The notes below the pieces were generated by a model, which did no database searches, was not told the origin of the DNA, and saw only the letters and a list, made by a program, of their open reading frames with translations. Of a stretch of 64,000 bases of DNA, positions 16,452 to 24,374 are shown piece after piece. Location: assembly GCF_000383595.1 (NCBI RefSeq), contig NZ_KB911581.1:124001-188000 (forward strand), given 5' to 3'. The DNA comes from Streptomyces bottropensis ATCC 25435 (GTDB lineage: Bacteria > Actinomycetota > Actinomycetes > Streptomycetales > Streptomycetaceae). The position numbers and the translations under genes are program-made. Within the stretch, counting starts at the first letter, position 1; the number at the start of each line of letters is the position of its first letter.

Positions 16452-17831
16452 GGCCGGGATCAGCACCCTGAACCAGGCCCCCCGGTGCACGGGATGGGAC
16501 GGCTCCAGCGTGATCGTCCCGCCGTGGGCCGTCGCGATCGCCGCGACGATGCTGAGTCCGAGCCCGCTGCCGGCGGCCCGCGTCTCCTCACCGCGTACGA
16601 AGGGGTCGAACAGCCGGGCGCGCAGGTCGTCCGGGATTCCGGGACCGTCGTCCAGGATCTCGATCACCCGGTGGCCGTCCTCCGTGCCGAGCCCCAGTGT
16701 CGTCGTGGTGCCCGGCGGGGTGTGGACCCGCGCGTTGGCCAGCAGGTTGGCGACCAGCTGGTGCAGCCGCAGCGGGTCGCCGGTGACCGTGTGGTCCCCG
16801 GGGGCGAGCAGCAGCCGTACGGGACGGTCGGGGTGGCAGTCGCGGGCGGCGGAGACCGCGTCGCGGCACAGCTGGGCCAGGTCCACGCAGGTCAGCTGGA
16901 GGGGCTGGCCGAGGTCGAGGCGGGTCAGCAGCACGAGTTCGTCGATGAGCGTGCTCATCCGGCCGACCTCGGTGGCGATCCGGCCGAGCGCCTCCTGCCG
17001 CATGGGTTCGTACGCGGGGTCGCCGACCCGGGCGAGTTCGGCGTAACCGGAGATCGTGGTCAGGGGGTTGCGCAGTTCGTGCCCGGCGGCCGCCATGAAC
17101 TCCCGCAGCCGCCGCTCGGTGTCCTCCCGTTCGCGGACCTCACGGCGGCCGAGCCGGCGCGCGCCGAGCAGGACGGTGGCGAGCAGGGGGAAGGCGGCGG
17201 CCGTCTCGACCTGGAGGAGGCGTTCGACCGCCCGCCGGTCCTCCACCGTCGACCTGGCCGTGACGACGTAGCCGCCCTCGTGCCTCCGGTCCGTCTCCGC
17301 CACGCGCACCACCTTCGCCCGGTAACTCTCCCCGAACGCCGAGGGGTCGGACCGGGCGGCGTACGCCTTCAGCCGGGCGGGCGTGAGCGCCGGGAACGCG
17401 GGGAGCCCCGCGGAGCCCCGGTGGCGCTCCACGACCCGGCCCTCGGCGTCGAGGACGAGGACCAGCTCGTTCCTGCCGAGGGGCGGGAGCGGTAAGGGGG
17501 CCGCATCCGCCGGCGCCCCCGCCCCTGGCAGCGCAACACCCGCCCCCGGACCGCCGAGTCCGCCCAGTTCACTGGCCCTGGTGATCTCCTGGTCGGTGCG
17601 GGCGGCCAGATGCTGGGCGAGGGTGTGGGCCGAGAGGGCGGCGACCGCGCCCAGCGTGGTGAGGGTGGCGATCAGCCAGAAGCCGACGGTGCGCCGGCCC
17701 GCGTGATGGGGGCGGATCGGCTGTTCGACGGGAGGCAGGGGCCGGCCGGGGTGCGGCCGTCGGCACGTGTCAGTCGGCGCGAGCATCCCGGCCGCCCTGA
17801 TGTTCTCGCCCAGCCCGGTGAACCCGCTCAT
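16443..17831 (-). CDS. Two-component sensor histidine kinase
   Basis: This 462-residue sensor has a Pro-rich cytoplasmic start, transmembrane helix 1 near residues 49-70 and an extracytoplasmic domain of about 140 residues (LVLVLDAEGRVVERHRGS suggests a PAS/CHASE-like strand pair). Transmembrane helix 2 is near residues 211-224. A HisKA domain has phospho-acceptor H251 in AGHELRNPLTTISGYAEL. The HATPase domain has N-box LVANLLANARVH, G1 DDGPGIPDD and G2 GSGLGLSIV. ATG at 17831 is preferred over upstream in-frame codons because MSGFTGLGEN starts cleanly there. It lies 67 bases after its response regulator and is probably cotranscribed. The stop is inside a tandem repeat. Confidence 0.93.
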   Translation of the reverse strand: MSGFTGLGENIRAAGMLAPTDTCRRPHPGRPLPPVEQPIRPHHAGRRTVGFWLIATLTTLGAVAALSAHTLAQHLAARTDQEITRASELGGLGGPGAGVALPGAGAPADAAPLPLPPLGRNELVLVLDAEGRVVERHRGSAGLPAFPALTPARLKAYAARSDPSAFGESYRAKVVRVAETDRRHEGGYVVTARSTVEDRRAVERLLQVETAAAFPLLATVLLGARRLGRREVREREDTERRLREFMAAAGHELRNPLTTISGYAELARVGDPAYEPMRQEALGRIATEVGRMSTLIDELVLLTRLDLGQPLQLTCVDLAQLCRDAVSAARDCHPDRPVRLLLAPGDHTVTGDPLRLHQLVANLLANARVHTPPGTTTTLGLGTEDGHRVIEILDDGPGIPDDLRARLFDPFVRGEETRAAGSGLGLSIVAAIATAHGGTITLEPSHPVHRGAWFRVLIPASS

Positions 17832-17898
17832 CCGACCAGCTTTCCGTAGCCCTCGCCGTCGTTGCCCGCCCCTCCCCCCGAGGCCTCCGTTCCCTCGC

Positions 17899-18666
17899 TC
17901 AGTTCGTGCACAGCTGGTAGCCCACACCCCTGACGGTCCGTATGAGCGACTGGCCCGGCTCGCCCAGTTTGCGGCGCAGGTAGTAGATGTACGTGTCGAC
18001 GACCCCGGACCCCTCGTCGCGGTGGTTCCAGACGCGTTCCTGGATCTGGCCCCGGGACAGGACGCGGCCGGGGTTCTCCATGAGGTAGCGCAGGAGGGCG
18101 AACTCGGTGGTGGTCAGCTCGACGGGGCGGTCGGCGGCCCAGACCTGGTGGGCGTCGGCGTCGAGTTGGACCACGCCGGCGCGCAGCCGGTTGCGGTCGG
18201 GCGCGGGGTGGCCGCCCCCGGCCCGGCGCAGCAGGGCGCGGACGCGGGCGGCGACCTCCTTCAGCTCGAACGGCTTGGTGACGAAGTCGTCGCCGCCCAT
18301 GTCCAGCCCGCGCACCCGGTCGTCGACGCCGCCGAGCCCGGTGAGGAAGAGGACCGGGACCGCGTTGCCCCGGTCGCGCAGGGTCCGGCACACCTCGAAG
18401 CCGCCCAGGTCGGGGAGGTTGACGTCGAGGAGGATCAGATCGGGGTCGTACCGCGTGACGGCCTGCAGTGCCTGACGGCCCGTCGCCGCGGCGGTCACCT
18501 GGTATCCGAGGAACTCCAGCGCCATGGTCAGCATGGACCTGATCCCCTCCTCGTCGTCCACGACGAGGAGGCGTCCGGTGGACCCCGGGGTGCCCGTCGG
18601 CGGGGACTGTGGGGCCGGAGTCGCTGAGGGTCCTGCTGATGGGGCGGAGGGCACAGGGGTGGTCAT
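17899..18666 (-). CDS. OmpR/PhoB-type response regulator
   Basis: This 255-residue regulator has a Pro/Ser/Ala-rich start of 30 residues. The receiver has acidic pair DDEE, phospho-acceptor D81 in LILLDVNLPD, the Thr switch in FLTGLG and Lys in VTKPF. A C-terminal OmpR winged helix (residues 155-255) contains VELTTTEFALLRYLMEN, VVDTYIYYLRRKLG and VRGVGYQL. It pairs with the histidine kinase immediately downstream. ATG at 18666 follows AAGGAAC. A perfect palindrome TTGAGATCTCAA at 18697-18708, 30 bases upstream, is a candidate autoregulatory site. Confidence 0.93.
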   Translation of the reverse strand: MTTPVPSAPSAGPSATPAPQSPPTGTPGSTGRLLVVDDEEGIRSMLTMALEFLGYQVTAAATGRQALQAVTRYDPDLILLDVNLPDLGGFEVCRTLRDRGNAVPVLFLTGLGGVDDRVRGLDMGGDDFVTKPFELKEVAARVRALLRRAGGGHPAPDRNRLRAGVVQLDADAHQVWAADRPVELTTTEFALLRYLMENPGRVLSRGQIQERVWNHRDEGSGVVDTYIYYLRRKLGEPGQSLIRTVRGVGYQLCTN

Positions 18667-18696
18667 GTCCTGTTCCTTTGCGGCCGTGACCTCATA

Positions 18697-18708
18697 TTGA
18701 GATCTCAA
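18697..18708. promoter_or_regulatory. 12-bp perfect palindrome TTGAGATCTCAA
   Basis: This AT-rich palindrome is conspicuous in very GC-rich DNA, 30 bases upstream of the response-regulator start. It may be an operator or part of the promoter. Confidence 0.5.
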
Positions 18709-18808
18709 GTTTCGGCGGAGTCCGTATCGTCACACGTACCGGCAGGTAAGGGAGAGCAGTTGGGGATTCATGCGGAATGACTCCTTCCTTGCTTTCGTCC
18801 CACGACAG

Positions 18809-18856
18809 CGGCGAGCGCCGCCGGTGGACCCGTGGATCCGCCGACGGCGCTCGCCG
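18809..18856. terminator. Terminator after the beta-propeller gene
   Basis: A 12-bp perfect inverted repeat, CGGCGAGCGCCG (18809-18820) with 18845-18856, has a 24-base loop. It lies 53 bases past the stop of the leftward gene at 18910. Confidence 0.7.
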
Positions 18857-18909
18857 TGGTGCCGCCTACGGCCGCCCGGTACCGCTCGGACCGGCCGCCC
18901 CGTGTGCGT

Positions 18910-20877
18910 CTAGCTGGTGAAGATGAAATACTTCCAGGCCCCGTACGTCGTGGTGTTGACGTTGTCGCCCGAGGTCGTGTCGTGGTACTCGGAGCGGAAG
19001 CGCAGGCGGACGTTCGTGGTCGGGGTGCCGGTGAGGGTGATGTCCGACCCGCCGGAGGTGCCGAGCGCGAAGTACTCGGCGCCCCAGTCCTGCCACGCGC
19101 CGTCGTAGTGGAACTGCAGCTGGAGGCGCTGCTGACGGTTCGGGTAGTACGTCATCGTCGTCTTCAGGACGGGGTCCTTGGACTTGCGGATGTAGTGGTA
19201 CTTCTGGCCCCATGCCGTCCGGGTCGTGTAGTGGCCCGAGATCGACGACGAGATCTTGACCTTGGTGTAGACGGTGTTGGTGACGGTCTTCGCCTTGTAG
19301 CGCGAGTCGCCCGCGAACTTCGCCGAGAGCTTGGTGTCACGCTTCAGGTCGACGGTGACCGACAGGTTCCCCTGCGAGTTCACCGTCCCCGACTTCACCA
19401 GCTTGTTCGGCCGGTCGGAGCCGTAGGGGTCGGCCCAGATCTCGACCTTGCGGTTCTTGTACGTCGTGCCGAGGTGCGCGGTGAACTTCACGTCCGCGCC
19501 GTACGCGTAGGTCTTGCGGTTCTTGTCCAGCGTCAGCGTGGGCGTGGCCCGCGAGACCTCGACGGTGTCGGAGGCCGACGCGGCGGTGTGGTCCGCGTCC
19601 CCCGCGTACTTCACGGTGTACTTCACCTTGCCGCCGGCCGGCGGGGTGTCGGAGAAGCTGTAGGTGCCGTCGGCCGCCACGGTCACCGCGGCGAGGGCCT
19701 TGCCGGACGGGGACTCCAGGTCGGTGCGGGTCACCGTCAGCTTCACCCCGGCCGGGAACGCGGCCTTCGAGGTGACCTTGCCCTTGACCGTGAGCTTCTT
19801 GGCGCGGGTGGCCGTGGCCGGGGCGGCGACGGTGAGCGCGGTGAGCGCCGTGGTGGGGGCGTCCAGCGTGCGCAGCGAGTACACGCCCTCGTCGTTGTAC
19901 GTCACCGCGAAGAGGCGGGAGGCGTCCGGCGCCCAGGCCAGGCCGGAGTCGGGCAGCTCGTCGCCGCCGCTGCTGCCCCCGGTGTTCGGGAAGTCGTACT
20001 CCCGGATCGAGGTGGTGGAGCCCGGCTCGTAGACGTAGATGTCGGGCTCGTAGATACCGTCGATGCCCGCCGCGACGGTGCCGTCGGGCGCGATGGCGAC
20101 CGAGTTCGGGTAGCTGTCGCTGGCGTAGGTGCCGTCCGGTGTCAGGTCGGAGGTCTTGAAGACCTGGTGGTGGTACGGGTAGCCGCTGGCCACGACGACG
20201 CGCTGCCCGTCCGGGGTGACCGCGAGGTCGCCCATGTTCCCGCCGTCCGTGCCCACGGCCGCCGTACGGGAGGCGGTGCCCGAGGAGACGTCGTACACGG
20301 CCAGCTTGCTGCCGCCGGGCTCGCCCGCCACCAGGGCGCCGGAGCCGGGGGCCGCGTCCAGGACCGGCGCGGAGTACCAGAGGCGGGTGGTGTCCTGGTC
20401 GAGGGCGACCACGGGCTCCTCGCCGGACAGGTCCAGCGAGCCGATGTTGCCCTCGGCCGCCGCGCCGTAGCCGAACCAGACCTTGCCGCCGGCCACGGCG
20501 ACACCCACCGGGGCGTCGCCCACCGGGTAGCGGGCCGACTCGGTCTCCGTCGCCGTGTCGACGGCCACGATCGTGTCGGCGTCGCGCACGGCCCCGTACA
20601 GCGTGCCGGAGTCGGCGGACAGCTCCAGGCCCTGGACGCCCGGGAGGTTCGTGAACTGCTTGCGGACGATGCCGTAGTAGTCGGTGACGACGATCTTGCC
20701 GCTGCTGGGGTCGCTGATGAAGACCCGCTGGTGGACGCCGTCCACCACGATGTCGGCGCTGGACGCGACCGGCAGCACCTTGGTGCTGTCGGCGGACGCC
20801 GTCGGTGCGATGGCGAGTGCGGCGGAGCTGAAGAGGACTGCCAGTGCGGTGGCAGCCGGAAGAGTGCGCATACGCAC
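18910..20877 (-). CDS. Secreted beta-propeller protein with Ig-like repeats
   Basis: This 655-residue exported protein has a signal peptide (LPAATALAVLFSSAALAI, cleavage near ASA-DST). Residues 30-340 form a YVTN/lactonase-like propeller with repeats such as VVDGVHQRVFISDPSSG, LELSADSGTLYGAVRDAD, LAVTPDGQRVVVASG and VAIAPDGTVAAG. Residues 345-540 hold two bacterial Ig-like domains (KKLTVKGKVTSKAAFP, VKYTVKYAGDADHTA and AKFAGDSRYKAKT). A C-terminal beta-rich domain of about 100 residues ends with YFIFTS. No anchor motif is seen. Translation can begin at GTG 20877 or ATG 20871. The propeller may bind or sense, and no enzyme residues are evident. Confidence 0.85.
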   Translation of the reverse strand: MRMRTLPAATALAVLFSSAALAIAPTASADSTKVLPVASSADIVVDGVHQRVFISDPSSGKIVVTDYYGIVRKQFTNLPGVQGLELSADSGTLYGAVRDADTIVAVDTATETESARYPVGDAPVGVAVAGGKVWFGYGAAAEGNIGSLDLSGEEPVVALDQDTTRLWYSAPVLDAAPGSGALVAGEPGGSKLAVYDVSSGTASRTAAVGTDGGNMGDLAVTPDGQRVVVASGYPYHHQVFKTSDLTPDGTYASDSYPNSVAIAPDGTVAAGIDGIYEPDIYVYEPGSTTSIREYDFPNTGGSSGGDELPDSGLAWAPDASRLFAVTYNDEGVYSLRTLDAPTTALTALTVAAPATATRAKKLTVKGKVTSKAAFPAGVKLTVTRTDLESPSGKALAAVTVAADGTYSFSDTPPAGGKVKYTVKYAGDADHTAASASDTVEVSRATPTLTLDKNRKTYAYGADVKFTAHLGTTYKNRKVEIWADPYGSDRPNKLVKSGTVNSQGNLSVTVDLKRDTKLSAKFAGDSRYKAKTVTNTVYTKVKISSSISGHYTTRTAWGQKYHYIRKSKDPVLKTTMTYYPNRQQRLQLQFHYDGAWQDWGAEYFALGTSGGSDITLTGTPTTNVRLRFRSEYHDTTSGDNVNTTTYGAWKYFIFTS

Positions 20878-21180
20878 GGTGTCGAACCCCCCGGTACGAA
20901 AGAAATGGGCGCGTCGTCGTGCGGGGCCGGTGTGTTCGACCTGTGCGGCACGTGTGACGCGTGTGCGAAGACTAAGTCATGGATCTGACAAGAGTCACAG
21001 GGGGTGGTGGCGAACTCAATGGATTTACGGGACGGACGTCCACTCCGGCGCACGCGCCGTCCGCGCACCTCGCGCGCGGTCACCCGAACGGCCCTGAACT
21101 GCGCCGTCACCCGGTCGGCCCACTGCTATCCACAAGGGGAGGGGACGTATCCGACGTACCCGCGAAGGGAAGAACCACCC
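20878..21180. other. Divergent promoter region
   Basis: A 303-bp gap between the leftward propeller gene and the rightward MscS-helix gene. I see no conserved coding sequence in it; the in-frame extension of the right-hand gene (from 21004) is Arg-rich and lacks a ribosome site. The leader ends with AAGGGAAG before ATG 21181. Confidence 0.5.
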
Positions 21181-21939
21181 ATGGTCAGCCTGTCCGTCGA
21201 CCTGTCCGTCGACTTCACCCAGGGCCTGAACGACGCCTGGTCCAAGGTCGCGCAGTTCGCTCCGCAACTCGCCGCCTTCCTCGTCATCCTGCTCGTCGGC
21301 TGGTTCGTCTCGAAACTGATCGCCCGCGTCCTCGACCGCGTCCTGCGCAAGGTCGGCTCCGAACGCCTGTCCGAGCGTGCCGGAACGTCACGGCTGTTCC
21401 AGGACTCCTCCTACGACCTGACCGGCATCCTGCGCCGGATCGTGTACTACGCGCTGATGCTGATGACCCTCCAGCTCGCGCTCGGTGTCTTCGGCGCGAA
21501 CCCCGTCAGCGCGATGATCGACGACATCGTGGCCTGGCTGCCGCGCGCGGTCGTCGCCGTCGTGCTCGTCGTGGTGGCGATGGCCATCGCCAACGCGGTA
21601 CGCGGCATCGTCGGGGGCGCGCTCGCCTCCGTCTCCTACGGCCGCACCCTCGCGACCCTGGTCTGGGCCTGCGTCGTGGGCCTCGGTGTCATCGCGGCGC
21701 TGGGCCAGGCCGGCATCGCCCAGGACATCACCCGGCCGGTCCTCTACGCCGCGCTCGGCACGGTCGCCGGGATCCTCGTCGTCGGTGTCGGCGGAGGCCT
21801 GATCGCGCCGATGCGGCAGCGGTGGGAGCGGGCGCTGACGACGGTGGAGCGGGAGACCGTGCAGGCACGGGAGAGCGTGGCGGCGTACCGGGCGGCCCGC
21901 GAGACCGTCCCCGCCAGCCGCCCGACCGCCGACGTCTGA
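21181..21939 (+). CDS. MscS/CmpX-type conserved TM-helix protein
   Basis: This 252-residue membrane protein has four to five helices: LAAFLVILLVGWFVSKLIA, RIVYYALMLMTLQLALGVF, LPRAVVAVVLVVVAMAIANAV, TLVWACVVGLGVIAALG and ALGTVAGILVVGVGGG. The pattern of helix, then ARVLDRVLRKVGSERLSERAG, matches the repeated conserved TM helix found in MscS-like and CmpX proteins, but the MscS beta-domain is absent. A charged helical C-terminus (ERETVQARESVAAYRAARE) follows. ATG 21181 has AAGGGAAG upstream. A role in envelope or osmotic homeostasis is inferred from the family only. A strong terminator follows. Confidence 0.8.
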   Translation: MVSLSVDLSVDFTQGLNDAWSKVAQFAPQLAAFLVILLVGWFVSKLIARVLDRVLRKVGSERLSERAGTSRLFQDSSYDLTGILRRIVYYALMLMTLQLALGVFGANPVSAMIDDIVAWLPRAVVAVVLVVVAMAIANAVRGIVGGALASVSYGRTLATLVWACVVGLGVIAALGQAGIAQDITRPVLYAALGTVAGILVVGVGGGLIAPMRQRWERALTTVERETVQARESVAAYRAARETVPASRPTADV

Positions 21940-21969
21940 CCGTGGGCGCGCCCTGGCGCCTTCCCCACA

Positions 21970-22004
21970 CGGATCCCCGCACTTCTTCGAGGTGCGGGGA
22001 TCCG
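21970..22004 (+). terminator. Terminator after the MscS-helix gene
   Basis: A perfect 13-bp inverted repeat, CGGATCCCCGCAC (21970-21982) with 21992-22004, has a 9-base loop. It is 31 bases past the stop. Confidence 0.9.
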
Positions 22005-22119
22005 CGCGTCGGGCGGTCGCGCGCCTGCCGCGCCGGGGCGGAAGCACAATCTCCCTCGAAGAGGGATAGCCGTGCGTGGCTCGGCACGTCGTGAGGGTTG
22101 CCGAGAAGGGGGAGGGTTG

Positions 22120-22674
22120 ATGAAGGCGTCGAGTCACGACGAGTTCCGGGAGTTCGTAGCGATGCGCTCCACCGCGCTGCTGCGGCTCGCGGTGCTGCTC
22201 ACCGGTGGTGACCGGCACGGAGCGGAGGATCTGCTGCAGATCGCGTTGATGAAGGTCTACGGACGCTGGTCGAGCATCGAGCAGCCCGAGGCGTACGTGC
22301 GCCAGGTCATGTACCGCCAGCAGGTCAACCGCTGGCGGCTGCGCGGACACCGCGCGGAGACGACGGTGCCCGTGGTGCCCGAGTCGGGTACCGACGCCGA
22401 CGCCGGGGCGGAGTCCGAGCTGCGGGTCGCGCTGTGGGCGGCGCTCGCCCGGCTGACGAAACGCCAGCGGGCCGTGGTCGTCCTGCGCTACTTCGAGGAC
22501 CTGCCGGAGGCCGAGGTCGCGACGCTGCTGCGGTGCCCGGTCGGCACCGTGCGCAGTACGGCGTACCGATCACTGGCCAAACTCCGCGCACTCGTACCGG
22601 AACTGGGGCCGGCGGGCCTCGCGGAGGAAGAGGGACGGCAGCTCAGTCTTACGCCGAAGGGGGCACGGGGATGA
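22120..22674 (+). CDS. SigE-family (ECF) RNA polymerase sigma factor
   Basis: This 184-residue sigma factor has region 2 (residues 9-80: FREFVAMRSTALLRLAVLL, GAEDLLQIALMKVYGRW and VRQVMYRQQVNRWR) and region 4 (residues 115-165: LARLTKRQRAVVVLRYFEDL and TLLRCPVGTVRSTAYRSLAKL). Region 3 is absent, as in ECF factors. AAGGGGGAGG precedes ATG 22120. Its stop overlaps the next start (ATGA at 22671-22674), so the pair is translationally coupled. The coupled membrane protein probably acts as its regulator. Confidence 0.92.
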   Translation: MKASSHDEFREFVAMRSTALLRLAVLLTGGDRHGAEDLLQIALMKVYGRWSSIEQPEAYVRQVMYRQQVNRWRLRGHRAETTVPVVPESGTDADAGAESELRVALWAALARLTKRQRAVVVLRYFEDLPEAEVATLLRCPVGTVRSTAYRSLAKLRALVPELGPAGLAEEEGRQLSLTPKGARG

Positions 22675-24053
22675 CGACGGAGCAGGTGGAGCAGAAGGTC
22701 CGGGAGACGCTGCACGCCGTCGACCTGGACGGCGTACGGGCGCCCGGTGACCTCGTCGAGAAGGTGGTGCGGCGGCGCGCGCGGCGCCGCTTCACGCAGG
22801 TGGCGGGGACGGCGGCGGCCGTGGCCGCGATCACCGTGGGAGCGGTGTTCGGTTTCGGGGGCGGCGGGGCGGGCGACCAGGACCGGCCGGCGCGACCGGC
22901 GCAGTCGCCGGAGGGCTGGCATCCCTGGCGGATCGACGCCCGGGGCGCCCTCGACCGGGGCTGCCTGGTGGACGGCGCCGCGCTGTACTGCTCCGGGTAC
23001 AAGTACGACGCCGTGAAGTTCGACGCGAACACCGGCGAACGGCTGTGGACACTCAAGGCGATCGGCGACGGCTCCGGGCCCGTGTCGGTGTCCAGCCGAC
23101 CGGTCGCCGTGCGCGACGGCGTGCTCTTCGTCTACCGCGCCCACACCGCCGAGAAGGGGTCGGACGGGAACTACGCGCCCGGCACCGACCTGACGGCGGT
23201 GAACACCGACACCGGCAAGGTGCTGTGGTCGGTGCGACTGGCTAGCGACAACCGCGACGACCAGGCCGCCCAGCTCATCGACGGCGCGGTCCTCGCCAAC
23301 ACCCCGAGGGACCGGACGATGTCGGCCCTCGATCCGCGGACCGGTGCGGTGAAGTGGCGCCACACCTGGGGCAAGGGCATCTGGTGCGACCGGGTGGCGC
23401 TGAGCGGTGTCCCCTACCTCCTGTGTTCGCCGGACACCAAGAAGCCCGGGCGGACCGACGTCCTGCGTCTCGACCCCGCCACCGGACGGACCACCAAGGT
23501 CACGGCCCTCCCCGGCAGGCAGCAGATCGTCGGGACCTGGGGGGACCGGATCGTCCTGACCAGGATGCCGGAACGGTCGAGCGTGGTGTTCGAGACGGAG
23601 GAGCAGAAAGCGAGGACCGAGAGGCTGACCGTCGTCGACGGCTCGGGCAGGCAGACCCCGCTCTCCTACCCGGTCCGGGGTACGACGGTCCGCAGCGTGC
23701 TCGCCGAGGACCGGCTGATCTCCGTGTCCTCCAGGGGTGAGGCATCCGCCTACTCGCTCACGACGGGAAAGACCCTGTGGACCGCCCCGGTCGGCATCAA
23801 GGTGCCCGACGCCGAGGCGGCCTGGCCAGACCTGGCGAACCCGGTGGTGTCGCCGGGCCGGGACGTCGTGTACTTCTTCGGCCCGGACGGCGCCCTGTCC
23901 GGCCTCGACGCGAGCACGGGCGAGCGGATCTGGCGCGGACACGTCGACGCCGGCAAGCACGGGGCTATGCCTCAGGCCCTGCTGTACGAGGACGTACTGA
24001 TCGCCCGCAGCGGCAGCAGGGTGGTCTCCCTCCTGCCGAACCTGGGCGACTGA
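22671..24053 (+). CDS. Membrane-anchored PQQ-like beta-propeller protein, sigma-coupled
   Basis: This 460-residue protein has a 40-residue cytoplasmic helix-rich start ending in a basic cluster (VVRRRARRRF). One transmembrane helix (VAGTAAAVAAITVGAVFGF) follows. An extracytoplasmic PQQ/quinoprotein-like propeller has repeats such as DANTGERLWTLKA, NTDTGKVLWSVRLA, DPRTGAVKWRHTW, SLTTGKTLWTAPV and DASTGERIWRGHV. The start overlaps the SigE-family gene by ATGA. This topology and coupling suggest a transmembrane anti-sigma or sensor, with the propeller detecting an extracellular signal. No zinc-binding HxxxCxxC motif is present, so it is not a ZAS-type anti-sigma. Confidence 0.85.
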   Translation: MTTEQVEQKVRETLHAVDLDGVRAPGDLVEKVVRRRARRRFTQVAGTAAAVAAITVGAVFGFGGGGAGDQDRPARPAQSPEGWHPWRIDARGALDRGCLVDGAALYCSGYKYDAVKFDANTGERLWTLKAIGDGSGPVSVSSRPVAVRDGVLFVYRAHTAEKGSDGNYAPGTDLTAVNTDTGKVLWSVRLASDNRDDQAAQLIDGAVLANTPRDRTMSALDPRTGAVKWRHTWGKGIWCDRVALSGVPYLLCSPDTKKPGRTDVLRLDPATGRTTKVTALPGRQQIVGTWGDRIVLTRMPERSSVVFETEEQKARTERLTVVDGSGRQTPLSYPVRGTTVRSVLAEDRLISVSSRGEASAYSLTTGKTLWTAPVGIKVPDAEAAWPDLANPVVSPGRDVVYFFGPDGALSGLDASTGERIWRGHVDAGKHGAMPQALLYEDVLIARSGSRVVSLLPNLGD

Positions 24054-24284
24054 CGCCCCGCCCCGGGCCTGCCCCCCGCCCCGGCCCGGGGCGGCTCACC
24101 CCGACCCGGAGGCGGAGCCGCCCCGTCCCGTTCGCGCGAAGCCCGGCGCCTTCACCCCGCGAATGGGGCCGGCCGTCCCCCTGCCCGCGCCCCTCGGCTT
24201 CGAGGGGGACACCGCCGAGTCCTGAGCCCGGGGCGGGCACTCGGGCCGGCAGGGTGGGCCGAGCGTGTTCGACGCGTCGCTCGA

Positions 24285-24372
24285 CGTAAGCCTTTGCCAT
24301 GTCAACGGCAAGAGTGTGGTGGGGAGTTGGGGTAAAGCGGCCGTCGTAAGCGGGGTTACTGGCATGCTTACG
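24285..24372. promoter_or_regulatory. Three CGTAAGC/GCTTACG copies before the XRE gene
   Basis: CGTAAGC occurs at 24285-24291 and 24345-24351, and its inverse at 24366-24372, ending two bases before the ATG at 24375. An additional TTGCC-GGCAA pair spans 24294-24311. The close inverted pair could be an autoregulatory operator of the XRE-TPR protein. The rest of the gap back to 24054 holds short GC-rich inverted repeats and nothing coding. Confidence 0.5.
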
Positions 24373-24374
24373 TC

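Noticed and set aside
18832..20988. 718-residue + frame opposite the beta-propeller gene
   Set aside because: Val/Arg/Gly-rich shadow of an exported protein with clear signal and repeats.
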